A stretch of DNA of 64,000 nt from Vibrio penaeicida (GCF_019977755.1 NZ_AP025144.1:1116001-1180000); one strand, 5' to 3'; numbered from the stretch's first letter, positions 1-9,698 are shown. The notes: a model not told the origin generated them from the sequence alone. Numbers and translations are program-made.

Positions 1-1
1 A

Positions 2-1489
2 CTGCCCGCAATATGTGAAGCCAACCTGACGGGAGAAAAACTTGTTGTACTCACCGCAGATCGCCCTGTGGAACTTATCGATTGTGGTGCAAATCAAGCC
101 ATCGACCAAATGGGCATTTTTTCTTCACATGTAAGCAAAGCCGTCAATCTTCCAAGTCCAAATACACGAATCCCTGCTAATTGGCTGCTGTCCACTGTTG
201 ATGAGGCAATGCATTTTCAATCCGAGCATGGCGGTGTCGTTCATTTCAATTGCCCATATCCCGAGCCGCTTTATGATGGAAATGAAGCAAATTTCGATGA
301 TCCTTATCTTCTGAAAGTAAAGCCTTGGTATGAATCTCGCTCTCTCTTAACCGGAGTGTCTCACTTTCATTCTCAACCCAGTCTTTCAACTGACTCATTT
401 AGCCAAGTCCACTCAATAGAAAGCAAAAAAGGCGTCGTGATTCTTGGCTCATTGAATTTATCTGAATCTCAAAAGGCGCTAGAGCTTGCGAAGTGCTTAG
501 GTTGGCCTGTGTTCTGCGACCCGCAAAGTGGGGTGAGCAGCGAGTTTGCGCATTACGATCTCTGGCTAAGAAGCCCCGAGGCCAGTAAAGCGTTAGACGA
601 CTGCAATTTGATTCTTCAGTTTGGGGCGAGGCTCGTTTCAAAACGTCTATTAAATTGGATAGAAAAACGCGGTGACCATTGTGATTATCAAATCGTTCAG
701 CCTTATCAGCAACGACTGAATCCAAGCCATAGAGTACAGCATAGAGTTATTGCGGATGTCGGTTTTTGGTGTGAAAACGCGTTGACCGAAATAAGTCCAT
801 CAGACATTCAGTATCACGGTTGGGGAGATGCTTTAAAAAAAGTATCAGAAATCACTCAAAAGATTATTCGTTCTCACGAATTTGTAGCCTGTTCTGAAGC
901 GGATTTAGTTATGCGTTTATTCGACTATACCTTGGATGTACCTACGGTATTCCTTGGTAATAGTTTGCTGGTTCGATTGGTGGATATGCTGGCGAAAACA
1001 CCTGAACTTGAAATCTATTCAAACCGTGGAGCGTCAGGGATTGATGGTTTGGTTGCAACGGCAGCAGGTGTGCACTCAGCCAGTAAAAATAAGTCTTTAG
1101 TTATGATTGGAGACACCTCTTTATTGCATGATCTCAACTCTTTATCTCTTTGGACTCATACCAATACTCACCCCTCAGTTATTTTGGTTTCCAATAATGA
1201 TGGCGGTGCTATTTTCGATTTATTACCCGTGCCCAAAGAGAGAAAAAGAGCACTCTATCAAATGCCACATGGGTATCAATTCAAGCACGCAGCGATGCAA
1301 TTTGGTTTGGGTTACGCGGCACCAAGCGATACTTCAAGTTGCATACAAGAAATCGTGAGCCATTTAGCGTCGGGCAACGGCACTTTGTTGGTTGAATTGA
1401 TTACCCCTTCGGAGCAAACATCCTGCGAGCTAAAACCCATTACGGAAAAAGTCTGCAATGACTTAGGAAGCCAATATGTATTTAGGTAG
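2..1489 (+). CDS. menD: MenD, SEPHCHC synthase (5' end outside window)
   Basis: Thiamine-diphosphate enzyme joining 2-oxoglutarate to isochorismate to make SEPHCHC, the first committed step of menaquinone synthesis. The reading frame is open from base 2, so about 495 C-terminal residues are present and roughly 60-70 N-terminal residues lie to the left (the E. coli enzyme is about 556 aa). Visible motifs are TADRPVELIDCGANQAIDQ near the start and the ThDP/Mg motif GDTSLLHDLNSLSLW with NNDGGAIFDLLP towards the C-terminus. The 3' end overlaps menH by 14 nt, so the two are translationally coupled. Identity is secure from motifs and the following menHBCE genes. Confidence 0.96.
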   Translation: MPAICEANLTGEKLVVLTADRPVELIDCGANQAIDQMGIFSSHVSKAVNLPSPNTRIPANWLLSTVDEAMHFQSEHGGVVHFNCPYPEPLYDGNEANFDDPYLLKVKPWYESRSLLTGVSHFHSQPSLSTDSFSQVHSIESKKGVVILGSLNLSESQKALELAKCLGWPVFCDPQSGVSSEFAHYDLWLRSPEASKALDDCNLILQFGARLVSKRLLNWIEKRGDHCDYQIVQPYQQRLNPSHRVQHRVIADVGFWCENALTEISPSDIQYHGWGDALKKVSEITQKIIRSHEFVACSEADLVMRLFDYTLDVPTVFLGNSLLVRLVDMLAKTPELEIYSNRGASGIDGLVATAAGVHSASKNKSLVMIGDTSLLHDLNSLSLWTHTNTHPSVILVSNNDGGAIFDLLPVPKERKRALYQMPHGYQFKHAAMQFGLGYAAPSDTSSCIQEIVSHLASGNGTLLVELITPSEQTSCELKPITEKVCNDLGSQYVFR

Positions 1490-2270
1490 TCAATGGTTGG
1501 CTTACCATGAAACGCATGTAAACCAGCCTGTAGCGGTGTTTCTTCATGGTTTTTTAGGCAGTGCCTTTGATTGGCAAACCACTTCTAAGTATTTGAATGA
1601 ATTTAACTGCTTAGGCATTGATTTAGCTGGGCATGGTAGAAGTGCCGCTGTTACGGCTGCGAATTTATCTGAAGCGTGCGAACAAGTAAATCGCACTCTG
1701 AAGAGGAGGCTGTCGCAAAATACCCCCGTTATTTTGGTTGGGTATTCTCTGGGCGCACGGATTGCGATGTCTGGCTTAGCGAATGGTCATTGGGATCGAG
1801 CCAATATTGTAAAAGTCGTATTAGAAGGTGGCCATTTTGGATTACAAAGTGAATTGGAAAAAGACGCCAGATGGAAAAACGACCTTAAATGGGCGAAACG
1901 CTTTGCCAATGAAGATATAGAGCAGGTTTTGCAAAGCTGGTATCAACAACCAGTATTTAACTCATTAAATCATGAGCAAAGACAAAGTGTTATCAACCAA
2001 AGACGAAATAATAATACGGTTGGCGTGTCGAGAATGTTATGCGCTACATCATTAGCGAAGCAACCCTATTTGCTGGACGAAATATTAAGGCACGATTGTA
2101 TTCAATACGTTTGTGGCGACAAAGATGAAAAATACAAAACGTTAGCGGAATCAAGTGGGTTGACGTTCAGTTTAGTTAAAAATGCTGGGCACAATGTGCA
2201 TCAAGAGCAACCTGCAGCATTTGCTCAAATCATTAATCAATGTGTGACTGAGTACAAACTTCAGTCATAA
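1476..2270 (+). CDS. menH: MenH, SHCHC synthase
   Basis: Alpha/beta-hydrolase-fold lyase that eliminates pyruvate from SEPHCHC to give SHCHC. The 264-aa protein shows the oxyanion segment HGFLGSAFDW, a nucleophile elbow GYSLGA with Ser91, the Asp-containing CGDKDE and the terminal catalytic His in GHNVHQEQ, the order expected for the family. Its length matches the E. coli protein (about 252 aa). It starts inside menD and ends 15 nt before menB, which is preceded by a TCCGGAGA ribosome-binding site. An unrelated hydrolase is unlikely in this context. Confidence 0.93.
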   Translation: MYLGSQWLAYHETHVNQPVAVFLHGFLGSAFDWQTTSKYLNEFNCLGIDLAGHGRSAAVTAANLSEACEQVNRTLKRRLSQNTPVILVGYSLGARIAMSGLANGHWDRANIVKVVLEGGHFGLQSELEKDARWKNDLKWAKRFANEDIEQVLQSWYQQPVFNSLNHEQRQSVINQRRNNNTVGVSRMLCATSLAKQPYLLDEILRHDCIQYVCGDKDEKYKTLAESSGLTFSLVKNAGHNVHQEQPAAFAQIINQCVTEYKLQS

Positions 2271-2285
2271 CTTCCGGAGAAAACT

Positions 2286-3152
2286 ATGGCAAGAACGGTC
2301 GGTATTACAGAAGAGGAGCTTTATGCTCCGGTTGAGTGGGTGAGCTCAAGCAATCGTTATGAAGATATTCATTACCATAAATCATCCGATGGCATCGCCA
2401 AAATTACTATCGCACGCCCCCAAGTGCGAAACGCGTTTAGACCACAAACGGTGAATGAGATGATTCACGCTCTGGCTGATGCTCGATACGACAATAAGGT
2501 CGGGGCGATCATCCTCACAGGGCTAGGTGAAGACGCTTTCTGCAGTGGTGGTGATCAGAAAATCCGTGGCGATTATGGTGGATATCAAGATGATGACGGC
2601 ACACATCATTTGAATGTACTAGACTTCCAGCGTCAGATTAGAACATGCCCAAAACCCGTGATCGCTGCAGTGGCAGGTTACGCGGTAGGTGGTGGTCATG
2701 TCCTTCATATGATGTGTGACCTGACCATTGCCGCCGAGAATGCTCAGTTTGGTCAAACTGGGCCGAAAGTTGGATCGTTTGATGGCGGTTGGGGTGCATC
2801 TTACATGGCGCGAATTGTAGGACAGAAAAAGGCTCGTGAGATATGGTTTTTGTGCCGATTCTACGATGCACAAGAAGCACTGGATATGGGGCTGGTGAAT
2901 ACCGTTGTACCAATTGAAGATCTCGAAAAGGAAACCGTACGCTGGTGCCGAGAAACATTACAACATAGCCCTATGGCACTGCGTTGTTTGAAAGCGGCAT
3001 TAAATGCGGATTGTGATGGTCAGGCTGGACTTCAAGAGCTCGCAGGTAATGCGACCATGATGTTCTACATGACGGATGAAGGGCAAGAAGGTAGGAATGC
3101 ATTCAATGAAAAGCGCCGCCCTGACTTTGATAAATTCCCTCGCAATCCCTAA
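2286..3152 (+). CDS. menB: MenB, 1,4-dihydroxy-2-naphthoyl-CoA synthase
   Basis: Crotonase-family enzyme that cyclises o-succinylbenzoyl-CoA to DHNA-CoA. The 288-aa product matches the usual 285-aa length. Crotonase oxyanion-hole segments are seen in [15 protein letters not shown] and [17 protein letters not shown], and the MenB-specific stretch around [13 protein letters not shown] is present. It follows menH by 15 nt. A 114-nt gap containing a large inverted repeat separates it from menC, so menC and menE may be expressed at a different level. Confidence 0.97.
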   Translation: MARTVGITEEELYAPVEWVSSSNRYEDIHYHKSSDGIAKITIARPQVRNAFRPQTVNEMIHALADARYDNKVGAIILTGLGEDAFCSGGDQKIRGDYGGYQDDDGTHHLNVLDFQRQIRTCPKPVIAAVAGYAVGGGHVLHMMCDLTIAAENAQFGQTGPKVGSFDGGWGASYMARIVGQKKAREIWFLCRFYDAQEALDMGLVNTVVPIEDLEKETVRWCRETLQHSPMALRCLKAALNADCDGQAGLQELAGNATMMFYMTDEGQEGRNAFNEKRRPDFDKFPRNP

Positions 3153-3190
3153 TTGGTTACTTAGGTAGCTTGAGTATATAACAACGTCAT

Positions 3191-3238
3191 TGGCAAATTA
3201 CGCCTAATAAAATCAATTGGCGTGAAAGTAATTTGCCA
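3191..3238. repeat. Inverted repeat between menB and menC
   Basis: Perfect 11-bp arms TGGCAAATTAC (3191-3201) and GTAATTTGCCA (3228-3238) enclose a 26-nt loop that contains a further GCC/GGC pairing. No T-run follows, so it is not a standard terminator. A stem in the menBC mRNA could stabilise, process or attenuate the transcript, or the dyad could be a DNA operator for a promoter ahead of menC. The sequence alone does not decide. Confidence 0.6.
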
Positions 3239-3266
3239 CTCAGTTAGGTAGGAAAAGGATAGTTCT

Positions 3267-4253
3267 ATGCGAAATGTAAAGCTCTACAGATATCAGCTGG
3301 CGATGGATAGCGGGGTGATATTACGTGATCAAAAACTTCCTCAACGAGAAGGTTGGATTGTTGAACTTACCGATGCGGGGAAAACCGGATATGGTGAAGT
3401 TGCACCTCTTCCGGGTTTTAGCCAAGAAAGTTTTGATGAAGCAGGAGAGCAATTACAACAAGCACTCGCATTATGGGCAAGTGAGGGGGCATTGAAATTA
3501 GATGACTTATTTCCATCGGTTGCTTTCGGGTTATCTATTGCTCAAATGGAATTGGCGGGTGGGCTGCCTGAAAACGGCAACTACAATGTTGCTCCACTTT
3601 GTACCGGTGATCCAGACGAGCTACTGCCTATCCTTAGCCACATTCAGGGAGAGAAGGTAGCCAAAATCAAAGTTGGTCTCTATGAGCCTATTCGTGATGG
3701 AATGTTGGTGAATCTGTTTCTTGAATCCATTCCTGATTTGTCTCTTCGTCTTGATGCCAATCGATCTTGGTCGCCAGAAGAAGCGCGAAAGTTCGCGAGT
3801 CACGTTAATCCTTCATACCGACAACGAATTGCCTTCTTAGAAGAACCCTGTAAAAGGCCGGGTGAAAGCCTAGCGTTTGCTATCGATACTGGCATTGCAA
3901 TCGCTTGGGATGAAACGCTTCAACATGCAGTTAAAGAAGAGGGCTTCAAATTATCGGAACTTACCGGAGTGAAAAGCTTGGTGATTAAGCCGAGCTTGAT
4001 CGGGTCGATTGAACGTTGTGCCGCGTTGGTCAAGCAAGCGGAAAAACTGGGTATCTCCAGTGTGATTAGTTCGTCGTTGGAGTCCAGTTTGGGTCTAAAT
4101 CAACTTGCCCGCTTGGCACATTGGCTTACGCCGAGCAGTGTGCCGGGGCTGGATACCCTGAGCTTATTTGCTTCACAACTTGAAGTCCCTTGGCCGGGTT
4201 CATCCTTACCCATCACATCGCTGGATTCCCAAGAGCTCGTGTTTCAGTGCTAA
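3267..4253 (+). CDS. menC: MenC, o-succinylbenzoate synthase
   Basis: Enolase-superfamily dehydratase converting SHCHC to o-succinylbenzoate. The 328-aa protein carries the family residues in order: the lysine pair in AKIKVG, metal ligands Asp in LRLDANRSW, Glu in FLEEPC and Asp in AWDETL, and the second catalytic Lys in LVIKPS. The start is supported by GGAAAAGGA about ten bases upstream. menE begins shortly after its stop. Confidence 0.95.
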   Translation: MRNVKLYRYQLAMDSGVILRDQKLPQREGWIVELTDAGKTGYGEVAPLPGFSQESFDEAGEQLQQALALWASEGALKLDDLFPSVAFGLSIAQMELAGGLPENGNYNVAPLCTGDPDELLPILSHIQGEKVAKIKVGLYEPIRDGMLVNLFLESIPDLSLRLDANRSWSPEEARKFASHVNPSYRQRIAFLEEPCKRPGESLAFAIDTGIAIAWDETLQHAVKEEGFKLSELTGVKSLVIKPSLIGSIERCAALVKQAEKLGISSVISSSLESSLGLNQLARLAHWLTPSSVPGLDTLSLFASQLEVPWPGSSLPITSLDSQELVFQC

Positions 4254-4262
4254 AAACACATA

Positions 4263-5690
4263 GTGGTTAAAAAGTACGTCAACCCACAGGACATGCCATT
4301 GCCAAATAACACGCTATTGCCAGAGGCTCCTTTACCGCAAAAAGTCCGTTTACCACAAAAAGACTCTTTATTGCGTAAATGGGCGAATTCTCGCTCAAAC
4401 GAAATTGCGCTGGTGAATGAAGATGAAAATGTAACGTGGGAAGTGTTACTTAATAAGGTAATTGCCCGTAGCGAGTCTTTGAATGAAATGGGCGTCGCTG
4501 CTGGGGACGTGGTTGCGTGTGTTGGAAAAAACGATGACTTTCTTGTAGAGATCGCACTGAGCTGCCAAGAAATTGGGGCGATTTTTGCTCCAATTGCGTT
4601 TTCACCTAGAGAGATCATCAAGAAAAAGTTGGAGTCCATCACTCCTAAATTGGTGTTTGAACAGCAACCGTCAGGAGAGTGGGAGTGCCAAAAGCAGGAT
4701 AGTTTTGTTTCTCCAGAGTTACAGCTAGCGATTTCGAGTTTAATTTTCACGTCTGGGAGTACAGGCGATCCGAAAGCGGTTGCTCACACGGAGTCCAATC
4801 ATATTACTTCCGCAACTGGGCTGTTGAGTGAATTTGAATTCAAATGGGGTGACTCGTGGTTATTAAGTCTACCTCTTTATCACGTATCAGGGCTTGCCAT
4901 ATTCTGGCGGTGGTTGGTATCAGGTGCGACGATGTCTATTCCTACGACAAAAGGGTGGCTCCATGATTTGAGGTTTGTTACTCACGCGTCACTGGTTTCT
5001 ACCCAGTTAAAGCGGCTTCTCGATAGTGACGATATAGGCTTGCTGAAAAGAGTGTTGCTTGGTGGTAGTCATATTCCAAATACTCTTATTGAAGGTGCAC
5101 AAAATCGAGGTATCGATACTTGGATGGGGTATGGGCTTACTGAAGCCGCATCGACTGTGACAGCAAAGCGCACCAATCAAAAACCTTCCTCGGGTAAGGT
5201 TCTACCATACAGAGAAATCCAATGCGTTGAGGGAGAGATTAGGCTGAGAGGGGATACGTTATCCAATGGGTATTACCGTCAAGGGCAGATTAAATCGCTA
5301 CAAGATGAAGATGGTTGGTTTTCAACGGGAGACTTGGGTTACCTAGAAGAAGGCGAGTTGATTGTCGTTGGTCGCAAAGACAACCGATTCATTTCGGGTG
5401 GCGAAAACATTCATTGCGAAGAGATTGAAGCGGTTCTCAGTGCTCACATTGATATACGTATCGCCATAGTTGTTCCAGTTAAGGATGAAGTCTATGGTTT
5501 CAGACCAATTGCGGTGCTTGATACGGATTCGCTGCAGCCTAAAAAAGTGTATGAACGTACTCTGGCGAGTAAGCTGGAAAAGTTCAAGTGGCCGATTGAA
5601 TATCATTTAATGCCAAGCGATTCCCAAAAACATGGTGGAGTTAAGATCTCTAGGAAATGGCTGGAAACGTGGCTTAGTGAACGAGCCTGA
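4263..5690 (+). CDS. menE: MenE, o-succinylbenzoate-CoA ligase
   Basis: Adenylate-forming ligase that activates o-succinylbenzoate with ATP and CoA. The P-loop FTSGSTGDPKAV, the YGLTEAAS motif, DLGYLEEGELIVVGRKDN and the C-terminal catalytic Lys region GGVKISRKW are all present, so the enzyme looks intact at up to 475 aa. The start is uncertain. GTG at 4263 gives an extra N-terminal tail rich in repeated LP dipeptides, while ATG at 4293 or a later codon would be closer to the usual length. The downstream stem at 5711-5735 is its probable terminator. Confidence 0.93.
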   Translation: MVKKYVNPQDMPLPNNTLLPEAPLPQKVRLPQKDSLLRKWANSRSNEIALVNEDENVTWEVLLNKVIARSESLNEMGVAAGDVVACVGKNDDFLVEIALSCQEIGAIFAPIAFSPREIIKKKLESITPKLVFEQQPSGEWECQKQDSFVSPELQLAISSLIFTSGSTGDPKAVAHTESNHITSATGLLSEFEFKWGDSWLLSLPLYHVSGLAIFWRWLVSGATMSIPTTKGWLHDLRFVTHASLVSTQLKRLLDSDDIGLLKRVLLGGSHIPNTLIEGAQNRGIDTWMGYGLTEAASTVTAKRTNQKPSSGKVLPYREIQCVEGEIRLRGDTLSNGYYRQGQIKSLQDEDGWFSTGDLGYLEEGELIVVGRKDNRFISGGENIHCEEIEAVLSAHIDIRIAIVVPVKDEVYGFRPIAVLDTDSLQPKKVYERTLASKLEKFKWPIEYHLMPSDSQKHGGVKISRKWLETWLSERA

Positions 5691-5696
5691 AAGCGA

Positions 5697-6446
5697 TCAA
5701 GTATAGAACCAAAAGAGCGGCTTAGCCACTCTTTTGAATTTTATCACATGGCTTGCGCCCAATTCTTCAGCTAACAACAGACGCTCTTCGTTCGGATCTA
5801 CACAAATTCGAATTGCACACCCAGTAACCACAGCCCCCAGCAAGGCTGAGAGCCCAACTGATCCCGCACCATAAATCGCAATGGAATCCCCTGCCTGAGG
5901 ATGCAATGAGTTAATCACAGCACCGGCACCAGTTTGCACTCCACACCCTAGCGGTCCCATAAGTTCCAGCGGCACATCTGAAGGAATTTTTACTACGCTG
6001 CGTTCACTGCCAAGGGCATATGTGGCAAAAGACGACTGACTGAAAAAACCTCCATGGATTACTTCGTCACCTTGACGCATAGTTGGGCTGCCATCCATGC
6101 GTGCAAAGCCGAAGTTCGCTTTAAAAAACTCTCGACAATACATTGGCATACCGGTTTTACAAGTGTCACAGTCACCACAATAATTGCAATTCATCACCAC
6201 ATGATCACCGGGTTTTAACTTGGTGACTTTGCTGCCAACTTTTTCGACAACACCCGATCCCTCATGACCATAGACAGCAGGATATGGTGCTGGTACCACT
6301 TGATCCCGCGGAAGAGTATCTGTATGACAAATTCCACAACTTACAACGCGAATCAACACTTCATCATCGCGCGGCTCATCTAATTCAACTTGTTCCATTG
6401 AGAAGCTACCACCCCTCTCACGCATTACGGCTGCTGTAATTTTCAT
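5697..6446 (-). pseudogene. Zinc alcohol dehydrogenase, C-terminally truncated
   Basis: Medium-chain dehydrogenase/reductase resembling aryl/benzyl alcohol dehydrogenases. The N-terminal GroES-like domain is complete: catalytic zinc ligands Cys37 and His61 (GHEGSG) and the structural zinc cysteines 90, 93, 96 and 104. The Rossmann fold begins normally at AIYGAGSVG but ends after about 249 residues, where relatives run to about 360-370. The last dozen residues match no family sequence and are read through the menE terminator stem, so the 3' third was lost by deletion or by the event that placed this block beside menE. The start has a good AGGAGAGC site. Loss of half the cofactor domain probably abolishes activity. 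Confidence 0.82.
5711..5740 (+). terminator. Probable menE terminator, also coding the tail of the broken adh
   Basis: Arms AAAAGAGCGGC (5711-5721) and GCCACTCTTTT (5725-5735) pair with one mismatch around a TTA loop, placed 20 nt after the menE stop. On the other strand the same bases encode the last residues of the truncated alcohol dehydrogenase. Confidence 0.65.
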
Positions 6447-6536
6447 ATTGCTCTCCTAGTGAGGGTAAACGAGTATTTTTATTACTCGCTATGTTGTTAT
6501 CAGCGCATGTTTTTTTGGGAGTATCTCATCGACGAA

Positions 6537-8018
6537 TTAAGTTAAATACCAAGGTTGAGGCAAATCGTACGCAAATGTAATAGATTTGGTTTCTGTATAT
6601 AGATTCAGTGTGTCGCGGCAATATTCTCTTCCAATACCGCTCTCTTTCCAGCCACCAAATGGTGTCCCGTCTACTAGATTAAAATACTGATTAATCCATA
6701 CTGCACCAGCTTCAAGACGTTCTGCTGTTTTCATGGCATTGGAAAGATTGGATGTGTATATTCCTGAAGCTAGTCCATACTTCACGTCATTAGCTTGAGC
6801 TAACATAGTTTCATAATCGTTCCACCTAATGACAGCAAGAACAGGACCAAAAATTTCTTCCTGTGCTATTTTCATATCGTTAGTTGCTTCAAACACAGTC
6901 GGCTGAATAAAATAGCCATGCTCGTTTCCTGGAATAGTGATTCTTGACCCGCCGTACACCAAATTGGCGCCTTCTTTTATGCCATCTTCAATGTACTTTA
7001 ATACCTTTTCTCCCTGTTTCTTAGAAATCAAGCAGCCAATTTTAGTCTCTCTGTTGGTTGGAGAGCCCATCGTCACATTGTTCAGACCCGTCGTGAGTTT
7101 ATCCATAAATGCATCATAGATATCGTCATGAATAAATAACCGGGTACCAGCTAGACAAGATTGACCATTGCAATAAGTGGCGGCAAATGCGGCATTATCG
7201 ACAACTGCGTCTAAGTCATCGACATCCGGGAATACAATATTTGGGCTTTTTCCTCCAAGCTCTAATGAAACAGGTACGAGTCGGTCAGCACCAGCGTGTG
7301 AGATTATTAGTCCTACCTCACTGCTGCCTGTAAAGGCCAGCTTTGAAACACCTGGGTGGGCCGTAAGTGATGCTCCAGCTTCTTCACCTAATCCAGGAAC
7401 AACATTGACGACGCCTTTTGGAAAAATTTTTCCGATAATTTTGCAAAGTTCTAGTGTAGAAAGTGAGGCATTTTCATCTGGTTTGAGAACAACAGTGTTG
7501 CCCGCTGCCAAGGCTGGAGCCAGTTTAAATGCGGCCATAATTGAGGGAACATTCCAAGGAATGATTTGACCAACGACCCCAATTGGTTGTCGACGAGCCA
7601 CAAAATAGCCATTAGGTATTGGTTTACCGAAATCTTCAAATGAAATAATAGCAGAAGCAAAAAAACGATACTGCCCAATCGCAATTCTATAATCTATTTC
7701 AGTTTCATTTAGTGGTCTTCCAATGTCGGCGGCATCAATTAATGCGAGTCTAGGTAGATTTTCTTCTAACTTATCTGCAAGCTTATGTAATAATTTAGAC
7801 CTTTCTTCATAGGTAGTCTTTGACCAAGAGATGAAAGCGCTTTTGGCTGCTGTAACGGCTTGGTCAATTTCGGCACATCCTCCTCTAGTGATTTGAGCTA
7901 AGTGTGCTCCTGTCGCGGGATTAATGGCTGCATAAGTGCGTTCGGCGATCGGTTGAAATTGCCCGTCGATAAAGGCGCCATATTGCTTGTCAGCCAAAAA
8001 GTCTGTTGTATCATTCAT
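6537..8018 (-). CDS. NAD(P)-dependent aldehyde dehydrogenase
   Basis: Class I/II-type aldehyde dehydrogenase of 493 aa that oxidises an aldehyde to the acid. It is full length, with IPWNVP (Asn156), the general base Glu253 in SLELGGKSP and the nucleophile Cys288 in NGQSCLAGTR. The start at 8018 is chosen over a longer frame because AAAAGGAAGTG lies just upstream and the family N-terminus fits. It is co-directional with an upstream AraC-type gene and the downstream broken alcohol dehydrogenase, a pairing that suggests stepwise alcohol to aldehyde to acid oxidation, possibly of an aromatic substrate. The substrate cannot be read from the sequence. Confidence 0.9.
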   Translation of the reverse strand: MNDTTDFLADKQYGAFIDGQFQPIAERTYAAINPATGAHLAQITRGGCAEIDQAVTAAKSAFISWSKTTYEERSKLLHKLADKLEENLPRLALIDAADIGRPLNETEIDYRIAIGQYRFFASAIISFEDFGKPIPNGYFVARRQPIGVVGQIIPWNVPSIMAAFKLAPALAAGNTVVLKPDENASLSTLELCKIIGKIFPKGVVNVVPGLGEEAGASLTAHPGVSKLAFTGSSEVGLIISHAGADRLVPVSLELGGKSPNIVFPDVDDLDAVVDNAAFAATYCNGQSCLAGTRLFIHDDIYDAFMDKLTTGLNNVTMGSPTNRETKIGCLISKKQGEKVLKYIEDGIKEGANLVYGGSRITIPGNEHGYFIQPTVFEATNDMKIAQEEIFGPVLAVIRWNDYETMLAQANDVKYGLASGIYTSNLSNAMKTAERLEAGAVWINQYFNLVDGTPFGGWKESGIGREYCRDTLNLYTETKSITFAYDLPQPWYLT

Positions 8019-8255
8019 GTGCTCACTTCCTTTTGATTTATTGGTACCAGGCTCAGAGCCTCTGAGCTGCACTCTATTTTTTAACGAAACTAGCGAGCGG
8101 TTCTATCCGTTAAACGAACAAATATCCAAAACGCGAATTTTTGTTTGCTGTGCCATTGGCATGAGAAGAGTTTAAAAATTGAAACGTAGTAAAGGTGGCA
8201 GGCTTAGGGCGATTTAGGTTTAAGGTGTATGTCGATTTACATCCTCTAGCATTTC

Positions 8256-9209
8256 TTACTGACTATTTCTTCTTAGGGTGACGATAGGAAGTTCACCAAA
8301 CTGCTTTTTATAGGCTTCACTAAAGCGCCCCATATGACAAAACCCTGCATTAAATGCAGCCTGAGTGACTGTGGTACAAGTTCCTGACGCAGAAAGTTCA
8401 TCATGCACACGCTCAAGACGAACTTTGGTCAAATAGCCTTTTGGCGTTACCCCTAAACTGTGTTTAAAAGTTGCTTGCAGCGTCCGAGCACTAACATTCA
8501 ATTCTGATGCGAGTTCCGTGATGGTAATCGGCGCCTGATAGGTATCTCGGATCAGTTGTTCTGCTTGCTTTACTATATTCGGGCGCGGGTTCGTGTCGGA
8601 TTTTTGAAGCAGAGCACTATAATTATGCGGCTGATATTGAAGTAATAAAGTTATCAAATATTCTTCATAGGCACGTATTGCGTTATTCGCAAGTGGGGTG
8701 TTGTTTCCTATCATATCTTCTGAAAACTTGATGGCTTTATTCCATTGCTGCTGAAACGAAGGCTGAAAAGGGGTCAGTTTAAACTTTAATTTGGTATTTA
8801 GTGAGCTCCCCACCCATCGCGAACAGACCTGCTCGATCATTGAATTATCTAAGGTTAAAGATGCCTGTGAGAATTCCTTGTTAAATTCTAAGGTGGTGCA
8901 CCGCTCGGACGAAAAAATGACACTTTGCCCTTGATGAAACCGGACTCTTTCACTGTCTTGGCTGGTGTTTGCTACTCCATTTTTTGCATTCAGAACTAAG
9001 AAAAGGTTCTCAAAATTTTCTGCATCAATCGTCAGCTGAGCAGCATATGAAAGGTGAACGAGAGAATTTTGACCAAGCGGTGTGATACCTAACTCGGGTT
9101 GTCGAGCCACGTTAACCTTATGAATTTTTATCGTGTGAGGACAATAAATCTTTGATACATCACTCACTAATTGGTCTAATTTACTATCATTCACAATATT
9201 TAAGTTCAC
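8256..9209 (-). CDS. AraC-family transcriptional regulator
   Basis: 317-aa protein with an N-terminal ligand-binding region of the type seen in XylS/FeaR-like regulators and a C-terminal double helix-turn-helix, recognisable in ELASELNVSARTLQATFKHSLGVTPKGYL followed in the second motif by AAFNAGFCHMGRFSEAYKKQFGE. It lies 237 bp upstream of the aldehyde dehydrogenase on the same strand and most likely activates that gene and the alcohol dehydrogenase remnant in response to an alcohol, amine or aromatic inducer. The inducer is not predictable here. Confidence 0.88.
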   Translation of the reverse strand: MNLNIVNDSKLDQLVSDVSKIYCPHTIKIHKVNVARQPELGITPLGQNSLVHLSYAAQLTIDAENFENLFLVLNAKNGVANTSQDSERVRFHQGQSVIFSSERCTTLEFNKEFSQASLTLDNSMIEQVCSRWVGSSLNTKLKFKLTPFQPSFQQQWNKAIKFSEDMIGNNTPLANNAIRAYEEYLITLLLQYQPHNYSALLQKSDTNPRPNIVKQAEQLIRDTYQAPITITELASELNVSARTLQATFKHSLGVTPKGYLTKVRLERVHDELSASGTCTTVTQAAFNAGFCHMGRFSEAYKKQFGELPIVTLRRNSQ

Positions 9210-9698
9210 ATTAAGAGTGGACGATTCTTGTGTTACAAGGCTTTTATCAACTTCGCCTTATACTGAAATATCTTATCGACTGTTCATTAAATGCATAATA
9301 TGCGAGCTGTTGAATAATTTTCTATTTTTTTTAGTCCAATGAAATGATGAGTCATATTGGCTATCAGAGATCGTGCCGCTTTGTTCTACCGCATCAATAG
9401 TGAAGCAGAGAGGCTACTATTGATGCGATTTACGATATTTCTCGAATTAAAAAGGGATCAAAAAGACACACGCCAAATAAAAAGGTTGCCAACCCCATCC
9501 TTGGTGAGTCTTATGTATGACGTACAACACTGCGCGTTACTGAACCAAGTCCACTGGTCAGGTGCATAAAAGAGCTGGCGAAACCTGTGCCAGATATCGA
9601 CTCGTTGTTGCCTTGAGATTTGACTTACGTTGTGTGTTCATGGGGCGTTTTCGTAAGAGCTTTGATTGTAAGGGTTTTGACTGTAAGTGTATTGTTAA
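9210..9698. other. Gap without recognised gene; contains a long inverted repeat
   Basis: This 489-bp stretch holds the AraC gene promoter side and the region 3' of the acyltransferase gene. The short open frames in it resemble nothing I recognise. It contains a perfect 12-bp inverted repeat at 9390-9427 and short imperfect direct repeats of a TTTGAnTGTAAG unit near 9661-9688. It may be eroded DNA at the edge of the inserted alcohol/aldehyde block. Confidence 0.5.
9390..9427. repeat. 12-bp perfect inverted repeat
   Basis: Arms CGCATCAATAGT (9390-9401) and ACTATTGATGCG (9416-9427) flank a 14-nt loop. No T-run follows on either strand, so a terminator is unlikely. It could be an operator or the remains of a mobile element. 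Confidence 0.6.

Noticed and set aside
7177..7569. 130-codon plus-strand frame opposite the aldehyde dehydrogenase gene
   Set aside because: It is antisense to a well-conserved enzyme, and no family match or ribosome site was seen.
9357..9569. 70-codon open frame in the gap after the AraC gene
   Set aside because: It spans the 12-bp inverted repeat, has no convincing ribosome site and resembles no family. It is probably chance.
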